A DNA stretch of 64,000 nt from Zingiber officinale (lineage: Eukaryota > Streptophyta > Magnoliopsida > Zingiberales > Zingiberaceae). Position 1 is the first letter of the stretch; each line of letters begins with the position of its first letter. The position numbers and the translations under genes were made by a program. The notes beneath the pieces were generated by a model. The model saw nothing but the letters and a program-made list of their open reading frames with translations, was not told where the DNA came from and made no database searches. Of this stretch, positions 12,490 to 24,400 are shown one piece after another. The stretch lies in NCBI RefSeq assembly GCF_018446385.1, contig NC_056001.1, forward strand, positions 8,017,600 to 8,081,599. Reading direction: 5' to 3'.

Positions 12490-13185
12490 TCATATCATTT
12501 TTCAAGTTAATCAACTAGAATATAATGAAAAGATGCACCAAACATGTATATATATATATATATATATATATACATTGCGTAGTTGACACGTGAATTGGAT
12601 CTCATTTGGCTTGCAGTTTATAGTTATTGTACTGCAGCCTGCAGGGCATTCGTATCGGAAGATTCAACCAACCCTGCAGTGTTCCAACGTGATTTAAGGG
12701 GGTAAGGGGGACCATCTAAGTCCGTGGGACCATCCAATTTGAATCGTGTTGGTACACTGTTTACATAAAAGGGTCAAAGTTTCCGTTCATATCAATTGTA
12801 CTGCAGTGCCTTCGTATCAATTGAATTCACGATGACAATTCGTGCCCGGTCGAGTCATTGCCAAGCCAGTGAGTGAATCCAATCCACGATCCATTTCTAC
12901 CGGTGTTAATTATTGAGCCGAATCCAACCGTTTAATTTCAAATCTAGAAGTATTTAGTTTCAAAATCTAATTATTAGGACATCCACAATGAAATCAAGCA
13001 TAAAAAAATAAAATAAAATAAAATTAAAAAAAAAAACGAAATCACCTTATGTCCTAAAATTTTTCTCTCTTATTTTTTTAAAAATAAAAAATATATATTT
13101 AATAATAGAATTTAGAATATTTGAAAATGAAATTGATCATGTGAGAATATAAAGAGAAATATTCAATCTTATTATATGGGTACAT
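12490..13185. other. Intergenic region between converging genes
   Basis: No ORF or repeat family was recognised. It contains a short (TA)n tract at 12547-12572 and A-rich sequence at about 13003-13035. The 3' ends of the clathrin adaptor and the subtilase face each other across it. Confidence 0.6.
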
Positions 13186-15507
13186 TTACATATCAGAAAT
13201 AGAAAAAACCACAATGGGACTCCTTACCCGCCTCTTCTTCCCGCCTTCCTCCCGCCACGTCAAGCTTCCGCCTTTCCACCACCATCGCCGGCCATTATTT
13301 CGCGAATCTTCGATGCATCGCAACGCCAAGCTAAACTCCACTCTCTCTCCTTCCCCACTCCCGTCAAACCACAGCCTCCTTGGCTCAACCTCCACCGCGT
13401 AGCCCTCCGGCGACGCCACCTCCGCCCTGTACCACTGTCCCTTCTTGCCCACGTCCACCCTCCTCAGCCTCCGCTGAAACACCGCCTCCCCCATCAACGT
13501 CACGTCCTCCGCCGATGCCACGAACGCCGGGTAGTTGAACCCCCAGAGCCCAGCACGCGCATCCCCGCAACGAACTCCCGCTCCCCCTGTTATTATGTGG
13601 ATGGCTCTCGCCGAGTAATTTAGCCCGCATAGGAGCTCCACGTAGTCCTCGTACCCCAAGTCGTAGACCAACCCCGGGTCGGCCGCTCGCTCCGGGAAAA
13701 GGTATCCGGCGCCCATCGCCAGTGGCCCCCCGCCATTCTCCACGGCCTCGTCACTTATTCCGGCATCCATTGCTGTGGTCATGAGGGCCGACCGTATCTC
13801 GCCGGGGGACCACCCCGGTCGAGCGGAGCGCACGAGCGCCGCCACTCCCGACACGTGAGGACACGACATCGAGGTCCCTGACGCCACGCTGAACTTCGGC
13901 TGCCGGGCGTCGGAGCGCAGACCCGACGGTCCCACCGACCCCGTCCACGCACCGAGAATGTCGACTCCTGGCGCCAGCAAGTCCGGCTTCAGCACCCACG
14001 GCACCGCGGGGTTCGGTCCCCGTGCGGAGAACGACGCCGCCACTGGGGCGCCGAAGCCGGGGTGCACCGCGGTTCCCTGAGAGTAAATGACGGCCGTGGG
14101 ATTCTTAACTGTCTTCAGGTACGCGTCGATCGTGGCGGCCCCCTGCGATTCAACGGTCACGGTGGGGACCACGTGGGCCTCTGCCACAATGCCGCCGGGA
14201 TCGAACTCCCCATGGAAGACTATCGTTGCCACTGCTCCCAATCGCTTCAGCTCGGCCGCAATTTCGATTCTCGACACGTGTCCGCTTGACTTCCAGAATA
14301 CGATGAAGCCGACGACGCTGAGATTGGTGAGGTTGGCCAGGGCGGCGACAATACCGGCGGAGACTACCGGCGTTGCTTGATGTCTTCGGCCGAGTAGATA
14401 TTTGTGATGACGAAGGGAAATTGACGTGCCGTGAATGCGCGTGCCGTTGCCGAGAAGAACCACAGCTGGGAAATCCCGGTCGATGGTTCCCGCGCCGACG
14501 GCAGTGATCCAGGGCGGGATATTCCCGACGCTTTGTGGCGTGGGACCACCGTTCCCTGCGGACGCCGACACGAAGACGCCCCGAATCGTGGCGCGGAAAG
14601 TGGCTACGGCGAGGGGATCGAGTTCGTAGGACGGCGCCGGCGAGGTGGCGCCGATGGAGAGCGACAGCACGTCGACGCCATCAGAGACCGCTGCCTCTAC
14701 CGCGGCAACGACGTCGGAGACCATGCAGCCCTCGTCCCAACATGCCTTATAGACGGCGATTCGCGCGCGGGGCGCAACCCCACGCGCAATGCCGCTGGCG
14801 AAACCATAGAAGTTAGCTCCATCAACGGGCGCGCCAGCGGCGATCGAAGCCACGTGGGTGCCGTGGCCGTCGTGATCTCTAACCGACCAGACCGCGTCGC
14901 CACGTCTGGTGTTAGTAATGCCGAACGCGGCGGCATAGCCGGCGAAGAACGCTCGTGCACCGACAAGCTTGCGGTTGCACTTAGAACAGTTGAAGCCGTT
15001 GCCTTGGTCACACCGTCCCTGCCAACGGCGGGGCAGGGGACCGAGACCGCGGCCGGAGAAGCTGGGCCTCTCCGGCCAGATACCCGTGTCGACGAAGCCG
15101 ATGACTGCAGCGGAGCCACCATAGGAGGTGGCGGAGAGGCGGGAGGCGGGGAGGTCGAGGCCAAGGAAGGATGGAGATCGAGTTGTGTGGGGGCGGAGTA
15201 GGTAGTCATCAAGGGCGGCGACGACGCCCTGACAGCGGCCGACGGAGCGCGCTTGGGAGACAGTGAGGCGGGCAGCGGAGAAGCCACTGAACAGAGAGTG
15301 GTGGTGGTGGACGAGTGTAGCAGAGGTGGGAAGGAGGGAAGAGTACCAGTGGCTGTGGGAAACGAAAGGAGAGGGCTTCTGCTTGGGATCTACCAGAAAT
15401 ATAAAGGTCTTCTTCTCCTCCTCTACCTCTGCAACCAGTAACCCAAAGAAGAAGACGAATGACAAGATAGCAACAGTACTAAGAAACCGAGCTGGTTGCA
15501 TCTCCAA
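13186..15507 (-). CDS. Subtilisin-like serine protease (plant SBT, peptidase S8), intronless
   Basis: Predicted secreted endopeptidase of 773 residues, the usual length for plant subtilases. Residues 7-27 form a hydrophobic signal peptide. The I9 prodomain follows to about residue 105, then the catalytic domain. The catalytic triad is visible: Asp140 in GFVDTGIWP, His215 in DGHGTHVA and Ser546 in SGTSMSCPH. The oxyanion Asn319 lies in SAGNGGP. A PA insert spans about 360-480 and a C-terminal fibronectin-III-like domain spans about 655-755. All catalytic residues are present with no frameshift, so it should be active after prodomain removal in the secretory pathway. The single exon is typical of the SBT1 group, but I cannot fix the subfamily. 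The gene is GC-rich compared with its surroundings, which produces long meaningless frames on the opposite strand. Confidence 0.95.
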   Translation of the reverse strand: MEMQPARFLSTVAILSFVFFFGLLVAEVEEEKKTFIFLVDPKQKPSPFVSHSHWYSSLLPTSATLVHHHHSLFSGFSAARLTVSQARSVGRCQGVVAALDDYLLRPHTTRSPSFLGLDLPASRLSATSYGGSAAVIGFVDTGIWPERPSFSGRGLGPLPRRWQGRCDQGNGFNCSKCNRKLVGARAFFAGYAAAFGITNTRRGDAVWSVRDHDGHGTHVASIAAGAPVDGANFYGFASGIARGVAPRARIAVYKACWDEGCMVSDVVAAVEAAVSDGVDVLSLSIGATSPAPSYELDPLAVATFRATIRGVFVSASAGNGGPTPQSVGNIPPWITAVGAGTIDRDFPAVVLLGNGTRIHGTSISLRHHKYLLGRRHQATPVVSAGIVAALANLTNLSVVGFIVFWKSSGHVSRIEIAAELKRLGAVATIVFHGEFDPGGIVAEAHVVPTVTVESQGAATIDAYLKTVKNPTAVIYSQGTAVHPGFGAPVAASFSARGPNPAVPWVLKPDLLAPGVDILGAWTGSVGPSGLRSDARQPKFSVASGTSMSCPHVSGVAALVRSARPGWSPGEIRSALMTTAMDAGISDEAVENGGGPLAMGAGYLFPERAADPGLVYDLGYEDYVELLCGLNYSARAIHIITGGAGVRCGDARAGLWGFNYPAFVASAEDVTLMGEAVFQRRLRRVDVGKKGQWYRAEVASPEGYAVEVEPRRLWFDGSGEGERVEFSLALRCIEDSRNNGRRWWWKGGSLTWREEGGKKRRVRSPIVVFSISDM

Positions 15508-16353
15508 AGCTCTGAAGCAAGAGCTTCTGGTGCTTCTATTTTTCCCCTGTGGAATTCCACAGAGGACATCTTCGCTATCTTAGTTCTTTTTTCATGAATT
15601 AAGAAACTATAGTAAAAAAAACTTGATGATTGCATGTCTGGTAAAGCGTTGTCTGGTAAAGGGTACATGGGCCATAATTGATTTGGAGAAAACGGGAGGT
15701 GGAACAGTGGGACGAGCAATGGTGCATGGAAGGGAAATGTAATCATTAAACAACAGTGTCAGGTGATTTTACAAAGAGGACTGCTGATTTGCCCCACGGG
15801 CGGGATCAACTGGTTATGACATGGATTCTTGTAGCATGAGTCGAGAGGTCGAGGGTCTGCGGCAGTAAATATGATAACATCAATATCTGTCCGTGTTAAA
15901 TACCTGAGACCACCATGTCATAGCTGGGCCCGTATTCATCGTGATTTACTCCCTCTCATACTTGTGGGGCCGGGTTGAGGGGGCCGCTGGGTTGGCGGTT
16001 CCAACCTTTTTGCAGCGAGAGGACTGCTGATCGGGAGTTCCACTCTTTTTTGTCTATCAATGAAAGTAACAAGAAAGAAAGTAATTTTACTTCCATGTAA
16101 AATATATAAAATGATGAATGTAATGGGAGAGGGAAAAAAAAAAACCATGGGCCATAAAAAGATGGACTGGACTGCGCAGTTCTGGGCACCCTATTTTTCG
16201 CGTCCACTGTGATTTGGCAATACGTTGGTAGCGCTATCTAGCTTTTGGCATCCAATAAAGACCATGGGTGAACAACAAGATGACAACAACAAGAAATGGA
16301 CACGGAACCTTCTGTTATCACTGGAGTTAGAAGCAATAGCCAAAGCAAAAGCA
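15508..16353. other. Upstream region of the subtilase and intergenic DNA
   Basis: This holds the presumed minus-strand promoter of the subtilase (15508 upward). I see no clear TATA box at a standard distance and no coding sequence. Confidence 0.5.
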
Positions 16354-16679
16354 GCAATGGCAGCCACCATGTGATTACATTGATTAGCCTTGAATAAGAG
16401 CTCATTGCATTCTAAAATGACTAGTATTTGAGGGGGAAAAAGTATCATTCCGATATATAAATGATGGCAACCGAGTTATCTCCCAGGTCGAGTGGTAGGC
16501 ACAACCAGAGTGGAAAAGATAATACAGAGGTACAATAGAAATAACAGCAATAGCAGCCACCATGTGATTACATTGATTAGAATTGAATAAGAGCTCATTG
16601 CATTCTAAAATGACTAGTATTTGAGGGGGAAAAAGTATCATTCTGATATATAAATGATGGTAACTGGGTTATCTCCCGA
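16354..16679. repeat. Spaced direct duplication, period 193 bp
   Basis: About 130 bp starting GCAATGGCAGCCACCATGTG (16354) recurs from 16547 with few changes, including the phrase TATTTGAGGGGGAAAAAG. The copies continue into GAGTTATCTCCC, a motif also seen near 16805, 16970, 19270 and 19430. This looks like a broken, locally duplicated Tat LTR fragment. Confidence 0.7.
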
Positions 16680-16974
16680 ACACCGAGGTTGAGTGGTCAG
16701 TGCAATCAGAGCGGAAAGATAGAGATAAGAAAATAGAAAATTTTAATATTAATCGGACTTCATTCAACTTCGTTTCTTAGTCTGATTCAAAAGAGAAACT
16801 AATGGTAATTGGGTCATCTCCCAAGCATCAAGGTTGAGTCGTTAGCACAATCAAAACAGAAAAGATAATACAGAGATAAGAAAATAGGAAGATTTCATGT
16901 TTAATCGGACTTCATTTGATTTCGCTATTCAGTCTGACTTGAAAGAGGGATATTTGATAATAACTTAGTTATCT

Positions 16975-17165
16975 TTCAAGTTGGCAAAAGGTGACTGCAC
17001 TCACCCCAGCGACTGCACTAACTCCTAGCGCCTGCCAATTTGTCCCGGGACCAATATGGAGGAGGTAAATCACCGGTGACTACTAACCCTTGGAATAGTG
17101 ACCGACGCATGAGGGATGCATTTACCTCAACTATACTGAGATTCGAACTTCATACCTCAAGTTGG
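16975..17165 (-). mobile_element. tRNA-derived SINE, copy 1
   Basis: Read on the minus strand, the 5' part carries a pol III B box (GTTCGAATCTCAG at 17144-17156) and then a body that reads GTAAATGCATCCCTCATGCG and GATTTACCTCCTCC. The same body recurs at 35395, 36195 and 36408. The head matches the tRNA-like start seen best at 36360-36400. It fits Au-like plant SINEs, but the family name is inference. Confidence 0.7.
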
Positions 17166-17168
17166 CAG

Positions 17169-18780
17169 TGTTGGGTCGAGATGCATGTGGGGGGTTAATC
17201 ACGTGATTTTAAAAATTCCTTTTTGATTTTGAAAATAAAGTGTGCAACGGAAAATTAAACACGAAAATAAAAACTCAGTCGGTTTTACTTGGTTTATAGT
17301 TTTCGGCGACTCATACTCCAAGACCTAGGTCTCACGGACCTATTGACGGGTAATCTACTAAATATCTCTTCTGGAGCCACTGGAAGAAGGGATCAAATAC
17401 AAAGCAAAGTCAGGACAAGTATAACATGCTACACTTTCCTTTATGTAAAAATTAAATACAATATGAAATGTTCGTTACCCAACACCTTCGAAAATGATCG
17501 GATCAGACTCGGTGTTGGATGACTCCTCAGCAATAGTCGCGCACAGCAGCGTCGTAGCAGAGCAGCAGCAGAAAGTCGGAGCACTCAGAACATCAAATGA
17601 ACACATAGAAGTTTGTAAAAGAGATGTGTATGAGTTCTTGGTTGAGAGTCTCTTTTATTGAGTGTTGAAGACACTTTTCATAACACTGAAGTCACCTTCA
17701 ACCCCAAAAGTTTATCCCGTAACTTCAACTTCTTATCGTCGCCAAAGTCTTTTGTGTTATCCGACTGAAGACGCCCAGCCCCGGCCCAGAGGCCGGGCCG
17801 TCCTGGGTGATTGCCCAGGGCCCCAAGTTTAGGGGGCCCATAAGTGTTAAATATTCATATAACATATATATATATATGTATATTGATTTAAGAATTAAGT
17901 TTTATAAATCTTCACTGTTGCACCTGTTCTTCCACTGCCGCACAAAGCACAAGCTCTTCCAATTTCTGCCGACGATCTCCTCTTTTGTATTCCCTCTACT
18001 TCTCAGTTTTCTCTTGGATTTTTTGTTTGCTCTCCTTTCTACTGTTAGACCACGACGGCGTCACAGCAAGGCTGTGCCTTTGCCACTTCTCTACACGGCT
18101 GCACCAGCACCTCCGGCACACTGCACCTGAAGGTTTTGAGCTTACGGTGCAGAGGTTTGCGAGTTGCGACGGTTGCGGGTTGTCATCTACTCATCTTTTT
18201 CAATTTTCATCCAGGTGCAATTATTCCAATTGATTTAAATTATAATTTTATTCAGTTTATTTAAATTAGAGTTTTGCAATTATTTTAATTTTGTGCATTA
18301 TAATATGTTGTCTAGAAAACATATTTTTTATGTGAAAAGAGAAAAAAAAAAAGAAAAAGAATAGATGATTTTAGAAAATCTTAAAATTAATAATATTATA
18401 GATGATTTTACATCTAGAAAAGTTAGAAGAAGTCATTATAAATAATTTTTACTTTATGAAAAAAAAATTAAGGGTCTATTTGATTGTTTCACCCCGAGCC
18501 TCCTGATTGTTAGGACTGGGGCTGAAGGCGCCTTCCAAGCTCTCGAAGGGCCTTCCATGAATAGTACTCCAGGTGCCTTCTATCGCATGAAAGGCACCTC
18601 GGGCACTGTTCACCCAAGGTAACTTGTGCTCCTTTTGCTATACAAGTTCATGTTAGTCCAAAACAAATAGATACTTGTAAAATAGAGTTAGCACAATAAA
18701 TATAGTATCAATATTAATTAGTTCTGTCTCTCCGAGACCATAATATAGTTAGGGTCTCGATTTAGGCTTCCAAAATGGAC
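17169..18780 (-). repeat. Truncated LTR (minus orientation) with GAAGGCGCCTTC-type words
   Basis: The left end TGTTGGGTCGAG and the phrase GGCGACTCATACTCCAAGACC match the layout of the LTR at 25753-27028, where GATGACTCATACTCCAAGGCC occurs. Palindromic words built on AAGGCGCCTT, GAAGGGCCTTC and AAAGGCACCT lie at 18525-18605. The right end is lost. A hAT element (17776-18524) splits it. Confidence 0.6.
17776..18524. mobile_element. Non-autonomous hAT element with 8-bp target duplication
   Basis: The terminal inverted repeats are CAGCCCCGGCCC on the left and CTGGGGCTG, preceded by AGGA, on the right (its reverse is CAGCCCCAGTCCT). The flanks are AAGACGCC (17768-17775) and AAGGCGCC (18525-18532), an 8-bp duplication with one change, which fits hAT. 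The inside begins with GGCCGGGCCGTCCTGGG and is then AT-rich without a transposase. It landed inside a palindromic word of the host LTR. Confidence 0.8.
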
Positions 18781-19086
18781 ATAAATTAGACCGATGCCTA
18801 GTGTCCTCTCAACCGGGATGCGCCCTCACTGAGTCACTCTCCTCCAATGACTTACCTCTACTTACCAAGTGTCAAGTTACCTCCTTGACGTCCACTCTGA
18901 TCCATCAGGTTTTTCTATTAGAATCACACATCCAAACTTCGTCAATTGAGAATCGAACATCCCAATCTCCTGTCAGAATCACACATTTAGACTTCAACTC
19001 ATCGGGAATCGAACATCCTAACCTCTTATCAGAATCCCACATCTGGACTTCCTGCTTGGTGTCTGATCCTCTTGACCGTCAAGTTA
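18781..19086. repeat. Tandem LTR-like modules, period about 60 bp
   Basis: Three to four imperfect units repeat the phrase TCAGAATCACACATCCAAAC, followed by CGGGAATCGAACATCC. They resemble the module arrays in other LTRs in the window and probably belong to the truncated LTR to the left. Confidence 0.45.
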
Positions 19087-19215
19087 CACTACAAGAAAAT
19101 TGAGATTTCACAACAGTTAAAATATAATGTTTTTTAAAAAAGTGTTATCTTATTTTTCTTTTATAATGCTTTTAGTCAAAAACGTTGTCTATATCTTATA
19201 TTTATTATTAAAGAC
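19087..19215. mobile_element. CACTA-type transposon end
   Basis: The sequence CACTACAAGAAAATTG at 19087 is the classic terminal sequence of plant CACTA (CMC) elements. About 130 bp of AT-rich subterminal DNA follow before Tat LTR sequence begins. No matching right end CTTGTAGTG was found nearby, so this is a truncated end. Confidence 0.6.
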
Positions 19216-19229
19216 AATGATTCACGAGC

Positions 19230-20590
19230 ATTATGGTTGAAAGAGGGACATCTGATGGTAATCGAGTTATCTTCCGAGCATTATGGTTGAGTGGTTGACA
19301 CAATCAAAATAGAAAAGGTAATACAGAGGTGAGAAAATAGGAAGACTTCATGCTTAATCAGACTTCATTCAACTTTGCACCTTAGTCTGACTTGAAGGAG
19401 GGACATCTAATAGCAACTAGATTATCTCCCGAGCACCCAGTTATGATTCCTGAGAAATCGATTTCCACCCAGCATCAGAGATATCTTCTATTAGGCATCA
19501 AGAGTATCTTCCACCGAACATCAGAAGTACCTTCCATCAAATATCAGGAGTATCTCTACCAAGTATCAGAAGTATCTTTCACTAAGCATCAAAGCTAGCT
19601 TCCACCGAGAATCAAAGACTCCGAAGTTTTTGGTTAAGGATACATGACAATCAATGAGTGGAGAAGTGAGTAATGGATATCAGATCTGGTTCCCTTAATT
19701 CCTTCTTCCCAATACATGGATTGAATAGAGAAGCGAGCAATGAATGTTAGATCTAATTTCCTTGATGCCTTTCTCTAATAAGTGGTTATCAATAAGTGAA
19801 GAAACGAGTCACGAATGTCAGATCTAGTTCCCTTGATTACTTCATCCCAATATGTCACAATTAGTGAATGGAGAAGTGAGTAATGGATGTTAAATATAGT
19901 TTTCTTGATGCCTTCATCTTAATACATGGCGATAATGAGTAACTATTGTTAGAGGTTGCACCTTCACTGACTCGTATAGGAGAAGGTGAAGGAGCGCGAG
20001 GCAGCCGATGTAGAGATACTTTTCACACATTTATATAAGCATTAGAAGAGGTAAGTCGGAGGAGGAGGATTTTCTTATCCTTGCAAGTGAAGGTCACTCT
20101 TCTTCATTAAGTTTTCCTTTTTCTTATTCATCTTCTTTTCTTCTTTCTTTCTTCTTATCGGTGATTGACTTAAGCATCGGAGGGGTCGCACTGGTAGAGC
20201 CAGCTCAAGTCCTAACTTGTGTTAATCACTCAGGTTGTTGGATCTGAAGGGGGTTTGAAGGCCTATATCTCTAACTTTCTAGGGAGGAGGAATCCGAGCG
20301 AGCGGAAAAAGATACCATCAAATTGGCATTGTTTATGAAAAAAATCCTACAAAAAAGTTACTATGACTCGATCTAAAAAAATGGCAATGGAACAACAACC
20401 AAAGTATTCTATTGGGTCTTCCCAGCCCTCATTGTCGAAGATCAACAAGGGAAGTGGAGATTCAAAGTTATGAGAAAGGATATCTCATTTGATAGCAACA
20501 TCTAGAAGAAACTTTACGATCAGAAGACACTCTTCGTATACCAAAGGAGAACGAAACAATTCCTATGGGAATACCACCAACAATTACTCC
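19230..20590 (+). mobile_element. Tat-type gypsy LTR plus leader and gag start
   Basis: The part at 19970-20335 matches 35690-36043 closely, including GGTGAAGGAGC, a TATA-like TTTATATAAGCATTAGAAGAGG and GGGAGGAGGAATCC. The LTR then runs into AAATTGGCATTGTTTATG, a decayed form of the Tat leader, and a gag-like ATG region (20362 onward). The upstream half holds imperfect repeats of TTCCACCGAGCATCAGA and of GAAGCGAGTAATGGATGTCA. Confidence 0.6.
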
Positions 20591-20612
20591 TATTGCACAT
20601 AGCTCCAAGGGT

Positions 20613-21046
20613 GATACTATTAGAATTTTGGGGTCATAATTATAATTATAAATAGCTAATATCATCATCTAAATAAGTCATAAATCAATGTGGTCAATTT
20701 AGAATTAAGGAATATGACTTAAAGACTTAATTGCTATGAATATAATAATATGAATACTATGTGTAATTTTTAATTTGTTGAGAGGCTAAATTAGAAATAA
20801 ACAAACTTATGTTTCTATAAATAAGGGTTATGGTCCAAGTTTACAGATATAACTTTTATGTTTTTATCTTATCGGTAAAACTCTCTAGATATTCAGAAAT
20901 CTGCAAATTGAAGATCATCATCCAAATAGATAGCAAACTATGGATTTTGGTATGTTTCCACAATCCTGATCATTATCTTTATTTCTTAAGAATTGAATAG
21001 AGTTTAAGATTTTACGTTGAGATTTCTCAACCCATATTTCCATCAA
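20613..21046 (+). repeat. Probable 5' LTR of the decayed Copia element
   Basis: The segment starts TGATACTATTAG, has a TATA-like TCTATAAATAAGGG near 20812, and ends CCATCA just before a decayed primer binding site (TTAGTATCAGAGC at 21047-21059, one change from the initiator-Met tRNA complement). The start is a guess, because I found no matching 3' LTR. Confidence 0.45.
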
Positions 21047-21499
21047 TTAGTATCAGAGCAATCTATTTTTAATTCTTAAGAAATTATCCTGTTTTGTTTA
21101 TAATATGCCTACTATTTTGTATGTCTGTCACTTGTTCATCATCATTATATTCTGGGTGATGGTTGGCATGAAATGAAGCATAAAATTGGGGAAATTCGAT
21201 TATGTGGTATGGGTTGCTGTAATAGAGTATACATCGGTCAAATCCTTGGCCAATTTCTAACCCTGGCTCTCGTGTTATTTTTTTTCTCAATGGTTAGAAG
21301 GAACGGTTTCATCAGGAGAGATGATGAACGTGGCGTTGTTTAAGAAAGTTATGTCTTTTGGGAATTTTTTATTAAAAACAAGGCGTTGATTTCACAAAGA
21401 TGTGTTTTTAGTTTAAGAAGACATGGTTTCACATTAATAATTTTGATATATTTTGGAGGGGAAATCAACAAGCACATTTTTTTTCCATTAATTTCATAA

Positions 21500-24400
21500 T
21501 TTTTAAATTTAGAATATTATACAATTTCGAAGAGTTTGATTTCCATGAAGTATAAAGGCAAGGGAAATGTTCGAGAATATATCATGGAGTTTTCCCACCT
21601 TGCATCAAAGTTGAAGGCACTTAACCTTGAATTGTCGGACGACATGCTTGTGCATTTAGTACTTATTTCTCTTTCGAACCAGTTTAGTCAGTTCTAGATC
21701 AATTATAACTATCAAAGGGAGAAATGAACTCTTAATGAGTTCATTTCATACTGTGTTTAAGAGGAAAATAGGTTGAAGCAAAATAAGGCTGAAAGTGCCT
21801 ATTTGGCAAGTGCCCCTAAAGATAATGGCAACAACAGAAAGAAGGAGGCTACTAAAGGTCCTTATATGAAGAAACAAAAGCGGGATCATGATAAGAAAGG
21901 TTGTTTCTTCTGTAATAAATCTGATCATGTTAAGAAAGAATGTCCTAAGTACCATGCATGGTGTATGAAAAAGGGTACATTTTTAAATTTGATTTATTCT
22001 GAAGTAAATTTAGCTTCAGTACTTAGAAGCACTTGGTGGTTAGACTCTGGAGCCACTACTAACATAAGTGTTTCAATGTAAGGTTGCCTGAGCTGCTGAA
22101 TGCCAAGTGATGCTGAAAGATGCATTTATGTAGATGATGACAAGTCGGTTGAAGTGGAAGCAATATGACATTTTAGATTTTTGTTAAGCACTTGTTATTA
22201 TTTAGACTTAATAGATATTTTTGTTGCATCGTCATTTAGACAGAATTTGATTTCTATTTTTAATTTGGATAGATTAGGTTATTGTTGTTCGTTTGAAAAT
22301 GATCAATTCAGTTTATCTATTAATTCTGCTATTATTGGAACCAGTTCACTTATAATTTATAAAAATCTATATATGTATGATATAAATACTTTTTATATTA
22401 AAACCCTGAATGTGGAATCACGTGGTACTAACTGTAAATTTAATAATAAAAACTCAAGTGTCTTATGGCATAAATGTTTAGGCCACATCTCTAGAAATAG
22501 AGTTGAACGACTTGTATTGGATGGAATTTTACACTCTATTATTTTTATAGATCTAAACATTTGTGTTGAATGCATCAAGGGAAAATAGACCAAAAGAAAG
22601 AAAGAAGGTGTATATAGAGCTACATAAGTATTGGAATTGATATACATACAGATGTTTATGGATTATTTCTAACACCTTTTTGAAATGATCAACAATATTT
22701 TGTATCATTTATTAATAATTATTCTAGATATGCATACCTATTTCTTATTTATGAAAAAGCTTAAACTTTTGATATTTTCAAATCATTTAAGGTTAAAGTC
22801 GAGAATCAAATAGATAAAAGAATTAAGAAAGTCAGATCTGATCGTGGTGGTGAATACTACGGTAGATATGATGGTTCAAGCGAGCAACATCCAAGACCTT
22901 TTGCTCAATATCTAGAGGAGCCTAGCATCGTCCCACAATACACCATGCTAGGCTTACCAAGCATGAATGGTGTAGCTGAATGATGACATTGAACTCTTAA
23001 GGATATGGTAAGGAGTATAGTTAGACATTCAACCTTACCAGAGTCACTCTGGGGAGAAGCATTAAAGATGACAACTTACATTCTAAATCGAGTACCCACT
23101 AAAGCAGTTACTAAAATACCTTTTGAGCTTTAGACAAGGCAAAAGCCAAGTCTTAAACATTTTCATAAATGTTCGACTGAGGCTAGACTATATCGTCCAT
23201 ATGAAAATAAATTAGACTCTAGAACAGTAAGTAGCTACTTTATTGGATATTTTGAGGGTCACAAGACTATAAGTTTTATGATCCTAAAGTCAAGACCATC
23301 TTTGATATGATAGCTGCAACGTTCATTGAGCATATTGAGTTTGGGGAAAAGAATAAAGTAACAGACCTTGTCTTTGAAGAGAAATGTATTATTTCCACTA
23401 CTCTTCAAGAGAAAATGGTCTATATTCCTAAGATTGTTTCTGATAATGATCAGAATTGTATTCCTGCTAGTGATCAGGATGTAATATAAGAACAATAAGA
23501 CATTGTTAATCAACTCCCAGAAGAACAAACTCAACAACTTCAAGAACTAGTGTATGAAGAACAAGTGTCTTTACATAGATCCACTAAAGAAAGGCGGAAT
23601 GCTATTTCGGATGATTACATAGTACTGCTCCAAGAACATAAGGAAAATAATAGTATGACAGAGGATGATTTGATCAACTTTCGTCAAGCCATGCAAGATT
23701 CAAATACTCAAAAGTTGATCGAGGCAATGAATGAGGAGTATAAGTCAATGCAAGATAATAAAATTTAGGAACTTGTCCTATTACCCGAAAGTGTGAAACA
23801 CATTGATTGTAACTGGATTTGTAAAACTAAACGTTATTCAAACAGTAATGTAGAAAGGTATATAGCACGCCTTGTAGCTAAAGACTATACTCAAAAATAT
23901 GAGATTGACTTTAAGGAGACATTTTCTCCAGTTTCAATGAAGGGCTCTGTAAGGACGATCATGACACTTGTTGCACACTTTGATATGGAACTCCATCAGA
24001 TGGATGTTAAGACAACTTTTCTCAATGGAGACATTGAAGAAACAATCTATATGGTGTAACCAAAATACTTTGTATCAGGAGATCCAAAGAGTATGGTTTG
24101 CAAACTTAACAAGTCTATATATGGGTTAAAGTAAGCTTCTCGTCAATGGTACCACAAATTTCATCAAATAATCCTCTCATTTACTTTTGAGGTAACCATG
24201 GTATATGATGTGTGTATCATAAGTTCAATGAGATTAAGCATATCTTCCTGGTTCTATATACTGATGACATTTTACTTGCCATAAATGGTATAGGCATGTA
24301 TAATAATATCAAGAGATTTCTATCTAAATATTTTAAAATGAAAGATCTTAATAATGCATCTTTTGTACTAGGAATCCAAATACATTGAGATCATTCTCAA

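Noticed and set aside
14431-15201. 256-codon plus-strand frame
   Set aside because: It is the antisense shadow of the GC-rich subtilase gene and has no recognisable domain.
14697-15287. 196-codon minus-strand frame
   Set aside because: It overlaps the subtilase in another frame of the same strand. The subtilase has all catalytic motifs, so this is a shadow.
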